Notes: generated by a model not told the origin, from the sequence alone. Shown: positions 33,687 to 46,568, numbered from the stretch's first letter. The stretch is 64,000 bases of DNA from Gordionus sp. m RMFG-2023 (GCF_954871325.1 NC_088776.1:15624052-15688051), one strand, 5' to 3'. Numbers and translations are program-made.

Positions 33687-35182
33687 ACTCCATTATACAC
33701 TACATTGCAAAGCGTATCAAAAATAGAGATGCAAGGGGGGAAATTCATTTAGTTTGTTTCACAAACTTTTATACTGTTTTTGATAAAATATATCTTCAAA
33801 TTTCTTCAAAATTGTTCTTTTCGTATTTTATATGATTATGATTAATTGATGAAAATTTACAACCATGTCTCTGATATAAATAAATCGTGTTTACTAAAAA
33901 TAAACAAATGTAACGGCTAATGAATGCTTATAAAAAATATCGGTGAAATTAAATTTCCGATTCCGATATGGAAATACCGTATAAAAACGGGTTAAAAAGC
34001 CTTCCACTTTATTTTTTCTTGCAATCATAAAAGATATCTCGTTTTATAGTATACTCAGTGCAAACGTTAAGGATACATAGACAAATGAAGGAAATCGTGT
34101 AGAAACTATACAGGTGATTTTATGCTGTTTATTCTAGTTTATAATATTAATTCAAAAGCTATTAACAACATCAAAAAATAAATCATGGAAGAGCATGGAG
34201 AAATATTCTTTATTGGCGTTAATAACTTTTTAAACTTTTAGTGTTAATTTGCAAATAAAGACACACTTATACATTTTAAACAATAAAATAAAAGGTGTTT
34301 TTAAGTTTATCTTTATAAAACATCTTACACTGATTATGAGACAGGTGATTATTTTTTAAATTATGTAACTTTTTAAAAATTCATGAATTTAAAAAAAAAA
34401 TTTATACAATATTAACATATACAGAAGGAGAAGCACACGTAGCCTATCCTATAAAACCTTAAAATGGTCTGCAATGTCATAAAGGACATTTAAAATTATT
34501 GATTTTAATTTTAATGTAAAATTTAGTAATTATGTAACTATAGGAAGGGCCAATTCCCAATGCTTCAGAGCGAAAGATTTTTTGAAATTAATTATTCTTA
34601 TACAATTGGATAAGAAAAATTATACATATATTATTCATTCATGCATAAGAACAAGGCTGAGATAAAAAAGCTCTGAATTTAAAAGGATTATATACATTAA
34701 AGGTTCGGTTCGGTTAATGTTATAGAAAAATTGGGTTTTAAAATTTTAATATATATATTAAATTTGAATTATTTTTATACACAATACACACCATAAAACA
34801 AAGTATAATAAATATTTAAGATTTATCAATCAATAAAAATAAAGTGTTATCAATAAGGTATTAATGCTGGTATGTAGTATATAATTCTTAAGACAGTTTT
34901 GATCTTCGAGCTTTCACTATTGTAATTAAAAGTTTTAAAATTTTTTTGACAATTGTGAAATTGAGATATCTGTTTACTTTATGGTCAACCTTCTTAGTTC
35001 GTTTACAAATATACCGCTCAAGAAGAAATTCCTACCAACTGAATGCAAGTTCAGGAGAAATCATTTTTACTTGGACAAAATTATTTCCATGATGATTTTT
35101 CAAGAAATTGCATATAAACACTGCTATTGACTACATATAAAATCTAAACTTGAAGGCAAACTGCTTAAATAAATTGTAGTTA
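33687..35182. other. Gene-free AT-rich stretch
   Basis: No open frame of note and no repeat that I can match inside the window. Confidence 0.55.
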
Positions 35183-35412
35183 AAGGCCGGTCCTAAAAAT
35201 TTTTAAAAAAATACCCGAGCCGGGCCGATTTTTTATTTTGGAGATGTGCTAGCACAGGCCGGGCCGTATTTTTATTTTTTAAATACCGGGCAGGGTCGGC
35301 CCTAACAACAAAATTTTCGATACCCGGGCCGGTCCTAAATAATTTTTTTAAATAACCAGGCCGGCCGAATATTTTAAATCGCCATTATTATCTATAAAAG
35401 TTAAAAATAAGC
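35183..35412. mobile_element. hAT-type GC-rich remnant
   Basis: Contains repeated GGCCGGTCC and CCGGGCCG motifs and CGCCATTATTATCTATAAAA, which is shared with 28917-29075. No ends found. Confidence 0.5.
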
Positions 35413-35533
35413 GTATCATATAATGTATTATATTCATTCACTTATTGTTTTTCCTATTTCCATTTTTTCGATCCTCAGAAAATATTTATTTTTTAAAAAA
35501 AATGGGGAAATATTTCATAAAATACCATATTTT

Positions 35534-35739
35534 TAGTGTTGTTAATGGTCTCGATTTGAGCCGATTATAAAAAACGGCCAACTCAATATTTTAGCCAGAA
35601 AAATATTGACGACTAAGCCTCAAAATTTGGCTAATAGATGTCCAAACCTTACAATGTATGAACAAAATTTTCAGGTTTGTTTAAAATTTTCCGGATATTT
35701 TGAGTTAACCATTTTAAAAAATCCCGTTTAACAACACTA
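35534..35739. mobile_element. Palindromic hAT-like MITE (TAGTGTTGTTAA family), copy 3, perfect target duplication
   Basis: 206 bp with ends TAGTGTTGTTAATGG and, from the other strand, TAGTGTTGTTAAACGGG. Flanked on both sides by CATATTTT (35526-35533, 35740-35747), an 8 bp duplication that places the family in hAT. The core AATAGATGTCCAAACC and GTATGAACAAAA matches copies at 28124, 33507 and 63506. Confidence 0.88.
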
Positions 35740-35793
35740 CATATTTTTTTAATTATAAGAATTTTGGCCCAAAAATTATCACTATAAATGCAG

Positions 35794-35880
35794 TAGGGCT
35801 CTGCCGATATTTTCATGCCTAATGAATTTTTATTATACTGGCAAGACTCGGTCAGTAAAATATTTTGCACAAGATACCCA
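35794..35880. mobile_element. Orphan end of a TAGGGCTATG-family hAT
   Basis: TAGGGCTCTGCCGATATTTT resembles the left end of the 29907-31000 element; the other end is absent nearby. Confidence 0.35.
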
Positions 35881-38800
35881 GCCTGTAAAAATTTTTTAAC
35901 TCTGATGGATTGATATTCAATTCAAAATTTATGAATAGCCAAGGTTACCAATAAACTAATTACCTAGAATTTAAATATACTGTTATCTTAGGGGGAAATG
36001 AAGTGTATTTTTGGCAATTAAGATCAGCAAAATAATTTAAAATCCGAGATTATAACCTGGGACGTGAACCAAGTCTGACCCTCGTGTTTTTGCTGAATCC
36101 AAACGCTTTTTAAAAGTTGAGAGTTAAAGTTTCAAAAAAAATTAAATTTAAAATAAATACAAAGAGATTTTTTTGTGGAATCATTTTCCATTTTCTTCGC
36201 ATTTTTCAAAATTTTGAGTTTTTTGCCTCCATTTTATAGGTAAAATTTATTATGTTAATTTTGTGCTCTGAAACCCTGATTTTTATTTTAAATTTTTTTT
36301 TGAACTCGGACACGACCCCAATTTTTTGTTGAAGGGTTCACAATAACCATATACAACACACACACTCATAAAAAGTAACATTTATGAATTTATGAAGCCC
36401 TTTGTACTTAAATAAGATATCGCGATTTTGAAGATCAGCATTTTGAAAAGAAGTAGACATACAATTTAATTGAAATGGAATTAATGAAGTGAAGACATAT
36501 CATTTATCATAAAGGTGAAGAAAAATGACTTAGTTAAAACACAGGATCTTCTTTTTTTTCTCACGGTTCGGAAAAATAATTAATTATTTTAATATACTTA
36601 GTTACAAATTATAATAGATAATTAATCAATATTTTATAACGTTATAAAATATAAAAGGCAATATATCTTCTAGATTCAATCAAATATTGTTACGAGAATG
36701 ATAGAAAAAGGAAGAAAAAATAAATTCATTTTATTATATTTTTTTCGATTCAAGTTAGTTTATAATTTAAATAGGATAAAAAAAATACTTTCTTTTCGGA
36801 CCTTACTTATTTTTTTCCTCACATTTGTTTTTTTTCTCATCTTAATTTGTTTTTTTTAAGGCAAATAATAATTTATAAGGAGAAAAATTTCTTGGATAAA
36901 AAGACAAGCAAAAATATCTGAATTTTGCGAAAATATTTGAAAGGTTAATAAAATGGGAAAAATGTGCCTATTTATCATCTATATTTTTACCCAACATTCA
37001 TAATTAGATGAATATACGGTAAATAATATAACTTCTCTCCCTGAAATAAGAACGCTAAAATTCGTAATGTATAGTGTTGATCGCGCAGTAGGTTTTGTAT
37101 GATTAAATCAATTTAATTTAAATCGCAAAATTCAATGGTAGTAGTTTTTTTGAATAAAAGCTATGATTTAAATCAATTCTCTATTCGTTTTTTTCTCAAA
37201 TAGAAACATATTTTATAGCTCGTTTTACCAGCTTAGTTGCTAAATTTTATCATTATAAAATGATTTTATATTATTTACCTTGAAATTTTTAATATATACT
37301 CCAATGAAATTATAGTATTGTTTAGATTTAATGAGATGTAAAATATTCATTCAATATTTTGCTGATACTAATATTAATTAAAATGCAGTTTATTACAAAC
37401 GTTAACTCTAGTTTATAAATAATTAAATAAATTAAAACAATCAGCATCATTATAAGATCAAAATTTAATTTATTAATTATATATTTATAAGACAAACAAA
37501 TTATTATTGCTAATTTTACAATAAGATTATTTTAATGAAAAAATGAAGGCATGTTGAATTATTCCGGGTTATTATGAAAATTTGATTTAAATCAAAAAAA
37601 ATCGTGAAAGTCGAACTTCTAAAAATAACAATTCGGGTCTGATAACAGTCGGACCTTCAAAAAGTTAGGGCAGATCGGTAAGGCAAATGACTTTTAAAAA
37701 TTTATTGGGCTGGACCGGAACTGAAAAAATATGGCGAAAACCTCCATACTATATATTTTTCTAAATAATTAATTATATCATTACTTCCAATTAGTAAACG
37801 AATATTGAGTATGAGAAATATGGCGATAACGTTGTGAAAGGCGGCGTACGAATAACGAATAGAATTTTTGAGTCTTTTCATCGGTTGGAAATCAAGCCCC
37901 TTCTTTTTTTGTTTGTAAACAATTATATTTATTTATTTTTAGGATCCTTTGTTAAAACTAGGATATATAACGGAATTTGACGATTGGATATTGGAGATTC
38001 ATTGCTTAATTTTTTTTGTATAATTGTGGTTGAATAAACGACTTGTATCCGTTTTTTGAGGAGTGGTGGGGGTTCCGATGAGTATTTTTCACTTTGGTAA
38101 TGTCATTTTGAATAAAAATTCTAACTTTAAATTTAAAAAAAAATTAATATAATTTATGAAATATGTATTGTGATTGTTTTTGATGGCCCTTTTTTCTTAT
38201 CAGAAAAGTGTATTCACAATCACATACATAATGTAGCAAAAAAATGAGAACAATTTTAATGTTGAGTAAACATTAAAATAATATTATTTTTTTTAAATGA
38301 TAAAATTGCTTCGTGCATTTTACAAGTTATACTTATAATATAAATAAAATAATTTATGCAAATAATAATGCTGGCTAATGCATATTGATAAATTTTATTT
38401 AGTCCGTAAGTCTAATAAAATGCATATTGCACTAAAAACTTTCTAATTTGGGCCTTAATCTGAGCATTTGTTCGATTTGAATAAATATCATCATTGATGA
38501 AAATAGTTACCAATAATCAGAGTGAACATTTTAGGTCCTTTCGGTGCTCATATTCGATAGAGGTTTGTTCCAGAAACATTTTTTCTCCAATTTATTAATT
38601 AATAATCAATATTAAAAATAATATCATTACGTTTACGAATAATGAATATGCAGTTTAAATCACCATATTTTAATAAATGTCAATAACTCATAGATTACGG
38701 GATTATGAGATAAAAATTATAAACCGATAATTTTATTGATATAAAAAATCTAAAGGGCAAAAATATCCCCAACGAACTAAAATAAAATACCCCAAATGGT

Positions 38801-41004
38801 ACTACTATTTACGACCAGAGTGGGAGGGGGAATTGCATCATTAGGGAGGGGGATGTATTATCTTAGTCAACATAAATAATCAGAATCTAATTATAATTGA
38901 ATCATTATTTTGGTCATCGGAGAAGATTCGAGTCAGTAAAGTCTAGAGGTTCCGTTACCCATCTGATAATATATAGCCATTTCCGGTATTTTAATTTTTA
39001 TTTAAATTGGAATATTCTATCTAGTTTTTTGTCCTGCATAGTTCACAGGGTTTTCCCAAAAAAAACGCAAACTAGAAACAAATAATTAGAATGTTCTCCT
39101 TATCCTTCTTCGTTTTCCGTTTCTCCTTCTTTCACATAATAAAACAAACATCTACAAAAAAAATGAAGTAGATAATAATATTAATACATCATAATTCATA
39201 ATGAGATAAATACAATCGATTTATCCTTAGCATTGAACGTGAATTATGAGAGGGGAGAAGAAGAAAAGTAAATTAGCTATACATTTTATATATTATAATA
39301 GAGAAGTAGATAATTTAATAATAACATCTGTCCAACTCCAATGTATTTTTTGTATTATTACTTTTTTTATACTATTATGTAAAAAATATGAAAATGTAAT
39401 GTAAAAAGTAAATTTTCAATATGGTGTAATGGAGAAGAATATATTGCGTTTTTAAAAAAAGATTTGAGAAAATTTATCATATCTTTACCTAAGAAATGGG
39501 AATAAAAATAAAATTATTATTTATATACTCTTCTCTTGCTTTGTCGTCCGTTTCATTTGCAAATTTATTTGCATTACAAATTGAGGCACTTTCAAAGAAC
39601 AGAAATTAGACTTTGATGATCGAGCTCTGGCCTAAAATTTTTAAAAAATTCAGGCGGGCTTGGGCCAAAATAAATTGAATTTGCAGGGTTTTATTTTGAT
39701 CATAAAATTTGTTGGCGTGGTGATGGTGAATATCGTTTGAATTTAAAATTAAATTGTTAAATGTTGTGTAACTAGTTTGAATTTGAGCACCCAATACAGA
39801 GCACTTGCTACAGATAGTATTATATTTATATTAACTCAATTCAAAAGTAAATAATAGAAGTGGAAATTGCATGCATAAATTATTATATTTTGTATGTGCA
39901 TAAGTAATGTAATGTATAGTAGTAGTGTAGTAAATTATTAAAACATATCTATTTTTATTTTCCCTTTTAAAAAAAAAGAAACAATCAAAAAAAATGATAT
40001 CCCTATCTTATCAATAGTAATACTATTACAATTTACTTGTAATAATTAAATATAGAGTATGATATAATAATTGCCTTTGAAATCTTTGATATTACATTTA
40101 TAAAATAAGTAAAATTATATGCAAAAATATTAAGATAAGTGACCAATAGGGTTTATAAAAAAATTTGACTTAATAAACACCGCGGTAAATATAATTTGGG
40201 ATTAAATCAAACATGGTAGACAAATAAAACATTTTTTTTAAAAACCATATTTTACCCCATAAGAATTTTTTTTGTAGTTACTCTAATTGTAATACAAATA
40301 GACAAATCATTGAAGGTTAATTTACAATAGTAGGACAAAAATACTACAAACGGATTATAAATTGTCAGGTAATAGGGTTAATTTAATATAGATTAATTCT
40401 AGGATAAATATATGAATTGATATTTTTTTGGGCCAAAATATTTTGCAGCACGTAGTTTTGTCTGGGGCATCCTTGCCAGGGCTTTTTTCAGAATTAATCG
40501 ACAAAGTGATCGCCATTAGTGGTTAATAAAATTAACGGTGCTTCCTTTAGTTTAAGTTGAGTGCGAATTTCAAAAATTTCTAAACTTATTTCATTTTATA
40601 ACGTGAAGAAACTAAACTTAACAATTAATGTAATATTTAAATTCATGAAAGAAAAAGAACTTACATTCTCCATATTTGAAATTTTTTTGCATTTTGGGAA
40701 TGTAATTAAACAATGTTTTTAATTATGATCAAAATATAAAAAAATTTTCATTGTTCAGCCATCTGTTACATTGTTTCAAAAGCATTTATTTCAAAAAAAA
40801 ATAAGTAACTTTTGAACCATTTTGTTAAAGTAATGAATCCAAAACCCGTTAAATAATATAATTAATGAAAGTACAAGGAAACTCTCATAAGGGATCCCTC
40901 GAGTGCGATTATGTTTGGATCCACATAGATGGCCTTATCAATATATAGAACAATTTTTAATAGGGACTGACCCAAAGCGGTCAAGATAAGGGGATAGTGA
41001 TTTT
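35881..41004. other. Gene-free AT-rich stretch
   Basis: Five kilobases without a recognisable gene. Short GC-rich patches near 37690 (GGGCTGGACCGG) and 39620-39670 (CTGGCCTAAA, GGCGGGCTTGGGCC) look like scraps of hAT subterminal repeats. Nothing else seen. Confidence 0.5.
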
Positions 41005-41175
41005 GATGATTTCTGTAAAATTATTTTCAGATAAAATATGGGAAGGAAGTTAAACTTTTATTTATAGGTTTATAAAAATAAATTAAAAAGATGATTTCTG
41101 TAAAATTATTTTCAGATAAAATATGGGCAAGGAAGTTAAACTTTTATTTATAGGCTTATAAAAATATATTAAAAA
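41005..41175. repeat. Tandem duplication, 85 bp unit
   Basis: GATGATTTCTGTAAAATTAT starts at 41005 and again at 41090; both copies run through AGGAAGTTAAACTTTTATTT. Only a few differences, so fairly recent. Confidence 0.88.
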
Positions 41176-42003
41176 CATTTTTCAAACATTTACTATAAAT
41201 ATAATTATGTGTTTTATTTATTTTTTTATAGGGGGCAAAAAAACACATACACATGCTTTTTTGATAATATTTTATTTCACAGTGTTTTAAATATACTAAT
41301 TAAACTTGTCTAATTTGAGCAAATTGAGTTCCAAAAATGTTTTGTTCAAAATTATACAATGGTCCAATAGGTTAATCGATAATTAAAATAAGAATCAATT
41401 GAGAAAAGAAAGAAAAAATTTTGTTCCACTTTTTGTAAAAGGACTCGCCTAAGGTTAAATAAAAAATAATTTTACAGTAAATTAATTTCGAAAATAGTTA
41501 TGAGATGAATAATAATAATAAAAAAAAAATATTGCTATTGGGGGAAAAACAGAGGAGCCATAAATTTAATATTTTATGATCTCAATCAATCAATCCAATC
41601 GATGTTAATTTTTTTTAAATAAAATAATAAAGCCTAACTTCATCCTTTTTTCTTGGTTAAATTAATAGTCAAATGGTAGAATAAACCACTTGTAAGGTGA
41701 TGACAACGGATTCTTAATAATCCCCGAGAAAACAAAGATGTTTGAGTTACGAAAACAGTCCGAAGTCAGGTTCCAAGATGGATCTGCCACTTAGGCTTAT
41801 CATTTTTTTAAAAACGTATGTGCCGTCGAGGGCAAAGATTGTTCAGAATTCAGGATTGCTTTTTCTTTTGAGAATCATTTTCCAATTACATTTTTTTATA
41901 TTATATGTTTTGCAAGTTTTTTTATATAATAAAATTATATTATATAGCTTCTAAAAAAAAATTACTACTAAATTGATTCCGATTTCAGAGATTTAAAATA
42001 AAT

Positions 42004-42131
42004 CAGGGACCTGCAGGTCAGGTCCGAACGGTGAAATGGGCAGGTTTAAAAAATCGAAATGGAGACTCATATTTTCAAAATTTTACAAAAAAAATTGGAG
42101 TTGAGCTTGAAAAAAGTTCTGCAGATCTCTG
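42004..42131. mobile_element. 128 bp hAT MITE, perfect target duplication
   Basis: Ends CAGGGACCTGCAGGTC and, from the other strand, CAGAGATCTGCAGAAC. Flanked by AAATAAAT on both sides (41996-42003, 42132-42139). Very short, with no room for coding. The ends are close to TAGAGATCTGCA but begin with C. Confidence 0.9.
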
Positions 42132-42725
42132 AAATAAATAATAAATCAAAGTATCATTTTATACGGCATCGTTATACATTAATTCAGAATTCGGGATTCT
42201 CATATGCCACTCATAAAAGTATATAGGATTTTCGTAAGGGAGGAGAAACATTTGAGTGGCTTTTTCGCCATTAATAGTTTTAGGGCTCCTCCATTTTTAG
42301 AATAACAATTTGGTTTTTCACCTTTTTTTCGGAATTATTTTTAAAAAATTATTAATGAATATATTTCTTTATAAATGTCAATTGGGAAGATCGGGGTATA
42401 AGGAAGTCTTTTATTAGCTAAACATGATAAACAAAAACAGGCAAATTATGGATTGGATAGTTTGGGTACCAACAAAAATTGACCTTTTTTATCGTCATGG
42501 TCATTCTTATATAGATTAAAAAAATTTATTTTATTAGTTAATTTTTGTATTTTCAAGTTATATTTATAGTATTTTTTTAAATCATTTTTTATTTTATTCA
42601 ATGTGGTGCAGACAGGGGGTCTGAAAAATGGGCCCAATAAAAATTTAATAGTTCTAAAACATATTACCACATACTAATTTTTTTTATGTGAGGGCTCGAA
42701 CTGGAACCTTTGGTGAGATTTTGTA

Positions 42726-42809
42726 TACTGTATCTTATTCGCTGGAAATGACTAATACTATTATAAATACTGTATCTTATTCGCTGGAAATGACTAATAA
42801 TATTATAAA
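42726..42809. repeat. Tandem duplication, 42 bp unit, two copies
   Basis: TACTGTATCTTATTCGCTGG starts at 42726 and 42768, with one visible difference between copies. Confidence 0.88.
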
Positions 42810-43217
42810 TTTTGAAGAGTTATATTGAAACAATTATAAGATAATTAAGTAATAATAAATAATTTATCAAAATGAAAATATTACTATAAATTTTTTTAAT
42901 TACAAATTTCACACTCCATCAAACTTCAAAGAAGACTATAATACCAACCAACAACCTATAATTAGTTTTACTTTTACATAGTATAGTACTATAAAATTAT
43001 AACAATCAAAACCTACAAATTAACTAAGAACAATGTAGTCAAAGGTAAAAATAAAGTAAAAATAATATATATTTCAACGATATTTAAAATCAAAATATAA
43101 TGTAATATTTGAAAAGAAGTCCATTTAAAAATAGAAGCTTTACACTGTTAATTCTCCTAAAATTAAAAAAGGTATTTTGATTACTATACTACGTTTATAT
43201 ATAATAAATATAAAGTA

Positions 43218-44137
43218 GATGGGACCGGGGTAAAATTGGCATTTTGTATTTATACCATACTATTTTGAAACATTAACAAAACAGAACAAATTATATATTT
43301 AAATGTAGTCAAATCCCTCATCTACAAAATAATAAAGTGTCCTGTAATACTTTAGGAGATGTGATTAATTATGTGAAGTGTGCTTTTTCACCATTTTACC
43401 CCATACCTATAGGGTAAAGTGACTAAGCATCAGGGTAGAGCGGTTAGGTAAATTGACTAAGCATCAGGGTAGAGCGGTTAAAATAAAATTGAACATAACT
43501 ATATTGTTTAATTGAATAAAATATTGCAATTTTGACATCTATTCAACTTTTAGTATAAATTGAATCAATACAATACCGGAATGTAAACAATTATATAAAA
43601 AATAGCACATTTTGAGTGTGCCCATTTTAGAAAAGTCGTATATTTCCATTATTCTTTACCTTTGCGACTATTCTTAAAGTTTTATTCCAAATAACACAAA
43701 CTATTTATTAATATACCTTTTTGCTTAAAGGTCTCTTTATGGTGTAGACGTTTATATTTAAAAATTATCTTTTTACATCTTAAATCAGACGGAACATTTT
43801 AAGCGTTTTACCCATAACAACTTTACCCCAAGGTTTATTATAAAATCGTTATTTCGTGATTTCTAGTTTAGCTATAAATTTCCGATAAATTTCATTTCAT
43901 AGATAGGACTTTAAGGAATATCTATTTGTCAATAGCAATAAACTAAGGTGATAAATTTTGGGTAAAAAACGGTTTTTTGGCTGTGTAAATCCATAAAAGT
44001 TTTCAAAAAATGAACATAGGTAAGATATTAAATATAAAATACACTTCACATTAAATTTAATATCTATATGCTCAAGCGTTAAAAGGTTACTCGGGTTAAT
44101 ATTGTTACCCCATCAATAGCTTTACCCCGGCCTCCCT
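43218..44137. mobile_element. Probable DNA transposon with GGGGTAAA ends
   Basis: Left end GATGGGACCGGGGTAAAATT, right end from the other strand AGGGAGGCCGGGGTAAAGCT, each flanked by TA. Inside are further TTTACCCC or GGGGTAAA copies (near 43395, 43826, 44106), several pointing inward. No transposase is visible. A TA duplication would suit a Tc1/mariner or pogo type, but this is not secure. Confidence 0.55.
43414..43481. repeat. Tandem duplication, 34 bp unit
   Basis: GTGACTAAGCATCAGGGTAG recurs 34 bases later as TTGACTAAGCATCAGGGTAG, within the GGGGTAAA element. Confidence 0.85.
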
Positions 44138-44186
44138 TATTCAAAAGTGGACACCTCTTTATAAACTATTTTATGTGGTGTAGCCT

Positions 44187-44992
44187 ATAGGTCTGCATTA
44201 CCCAATGTTTTAAAAAAAATTTAACCCGCCCACCCAGCCCGGCCATAGTTTTCAAAAAATATATACCCGCCCGCCCGTCCGCCCATTAGTCTAAATTTTT
44301 TTCCCCGCCCGCTCATTATTTATAAATAAATTTTTAACCCAAGCCCGCTTATAAAATTTAATTATGAACATTCTTTCATTTTTTTAAGCATCTAATAAAA
44401 ATATTTCAGCATTACACCTCTACAAAAAGTTTATAATTTAGGAAATTAATATAAGTATAAAAATAATCAATGTAAATTATGGACAATTTATTTAATCAAA
44501 TTGATATGAAAAGAATATAAATTTAAAATTAATATTATATGTAATTATAATGCAAAAATAATAATGAATCGACATATTTGGATTCAAACACGTTCTTCTT
44601 TGTTCTAAAAATCTTCCAGCAATGCTAATTCCGCGTTCGGAAGAAGCACTAGAAAAGTTTTATTACATTCCCATAAAAGGAAATTTTTAATAGACAAAAA
44701 TGTTTATTTATTCTAAGAAAAAAGTTTTATTGTTGTGTTTATTACATAATATAGTTAGGTAAATGTTCTTCACTTATAAAAAACGATTGGTACAATAAAA
44801 AAAGAAATATTGTTATAGATCATTTAAACAATTATTTTTTTTAAATTTTAAATCTCCTTAACCCGCCCGCCCATAGTTTCAAATTTTTTTAACCCGCCCG
44901 CCTGCCCATTCTCGCAAAATTTTTTATCCGCCCATCCGCCCGCCCACTTAGATAGGCGGGCAGGCCGAAACCCCGCTAAATGCAGACCTCTA
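44187..44992 (-). mobile_element. Deleted hAT element (GGTCTGCATT family)
   Basis: 806 bp with ends ATAGGTCTGCATTACCC and, from the other strand, TAGAGGTCTGCATTTAGCG. Flanks TGTAGCCT and TGTAGCCC agree at 7 of 8. Both ends are rich in CCCGCCCGCC clusters, a distinct motif from the GGCCCG of the other families. The minus strand at about 44564-44660 keeps SSASSERGISIAGRFLEQRR, the hAT dimerisation region. Confidence 0.88.
44564..44660 (-). pseudogene. hAT transposase C-terminal remnant
   Basis: Reads NFSSASSERGISIAGRFLEQ and TCLNPNMSIH on the minus strand, a clear hAT C-terminal signature. Everything upstream in the transposase is lost. Confidence 0.75.
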
Positions 44993-45351
44993 TGTAGCCC
45001 TCCTTGCCAAAATCGGATTAAAAAATCTTATATATAACCATCTTTATTATGTTGATCAAAAAGTTACGCAAGCACACTTGAATGGTTCTGGTCACTTTAG
45101 GAAGATTAAATATTTTTGCATGGTATGTGAGTATACCTGCCATAAAACCCGCTAAAAAATTTCTGTCTGGAAAAAAAACAAATTTTTAAAAGATTCAAAA
45201 TCCGGACCGAGCCGATCTAAAAAAATTATATAAATTAATCAGTGAGAAAATCTTATAATGGAGCGGTGTATTCATTTACTGTTCATATTTTCAATTTCCC
45301 TTTGCAAAAGAACGTTATTTAAAATAATATAATATTAAAATTTCTGCTCGT

Positions 45352-45445
45352 GTTGGTAGCGCGAATTTGTGGCAAAGAATACAAAAATACAGAATATTTC
45401 GTATACTTCGTAGCTAATAGGCACTAAATATGAATTCAGGGTAAA
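45352..45445. mobile_element. Small palindromic MITE, second site
   Basis: GTAGCGCGAATTTGTGGC, ATACAAAAATACAGAATATT and CACTAAATATGAATTCAGG match 26425-26542 in order and spacing. Confidence 0.65.
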
Positions 45446-45600
45446 ACAATCAAAAATTCGGACTTAAAAATTTTTTTTAAGCAACATTCATCATATATTG
45501 TCAACAAGATGAGAAAGTCGAGTAAAATCTTTTAAGCTCATTCGTTACAATTTTGGAGTAATATAAATGATTATTTGTAGAAACCAATGATATAAAGTTA

Positions 45601-46445
45601 GAAATAAAATTTGCAAAAAAAATTTGTCAATATATTTGAGCATGATTTATTTTATTAAGAAAATTAATTTCAATTATTCGAATTGAATACAAATACTAGT
45701 ACGAATAATGCACTATTCAATTCGAATTCGTTTTTGAATAGGCCTATTTTGCAGTATCTATCTATAATATGGAAATAGGTTTGCACTTTAAATTTTTCCT
45801 TGGGATCAGTAATGAATGGGGTGGGTCATCGTAGTCGAACCTGTGAGCTTATTAAAAATTCTAACTCAAATTTCAACAGCAGAATATGAAGCCTCTTTAA
45901 TAATTCCTCATTTTTTTTTATCGTTTCAAAAAAAAATTAGAAATAGTTGGTTGATTAAAGAAACGCCAAATTTTGAATTAATTTTTTACAATAGTAATAT
46001 AAATACAGTAAAAATAAAGATAAAATTAATTTCTTAAGCAAATTGATTCAAAATTCTTAACAAAACATGATTAAAAATGACTAATTATATAGAAAATATT
46101 TCTAAAATTTTTTTGAAGCGAAAAAAAAAATGAGGAATTATTAAAGAGGTTTCATATTTTGCTGTTGAAATTTGAGCTAGAATTTTCAATAAGCTCACAG
46201 GCTCAACTACGAATGTTATGATGACCTACCCCATTCATTACTTATTCCAAGGAAAAATTTAGAGTGCAAACCTATTTTCATATTATAGATAGATACTGCA
46301 AAATAGGCCTATTCATAAACGAATTCGACGAATAGTGCATTATTCGTAATTTAATTAGAATTATTCGGATAATTGTAATGAATTTTCGTAATAAAATAAA
46401 TCATGCTCTAATATATTAACAAAGTTTTTTTGCAAATTTAATTTC
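45601..46445. mobile_element. Foldback element with 340 bp inverted arms
   Basis: The left arm 45601-45940 (starting GAAATAAAATTTGCAAAAAA) is repeated inverted at 46102-46445, with only scattered mismatches over the whole length. Examples are AGGCCTATTTTGCAGTATCT in the left arm and its reverse complement in the right arm, and CTCAAATTTCAACAGCAGAA likewise. The spacer is about 160 bp of AT-rich sequence. The open frame of about 70 codons in the left arm is a by-product. No clear target duplication was found. Confidence 0.9.
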
Positions 46446-46568
46446 AAACAGAAAATTATTATAATCTAATAATAAAAATATGTAATCAATAATTTGTGAC
46501 AAAAAATATATAATCAAGTTATAGATAAAATTAAAATGTATATTATTAATTTAATTTATAATTCTACG

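Noticed and set aside
45816-46037. 73-codon open frame as a gene
   Set aside because: It lies in the left arm of the foldback and its sequence is repeated inverted in the other arm; no protein similarity.
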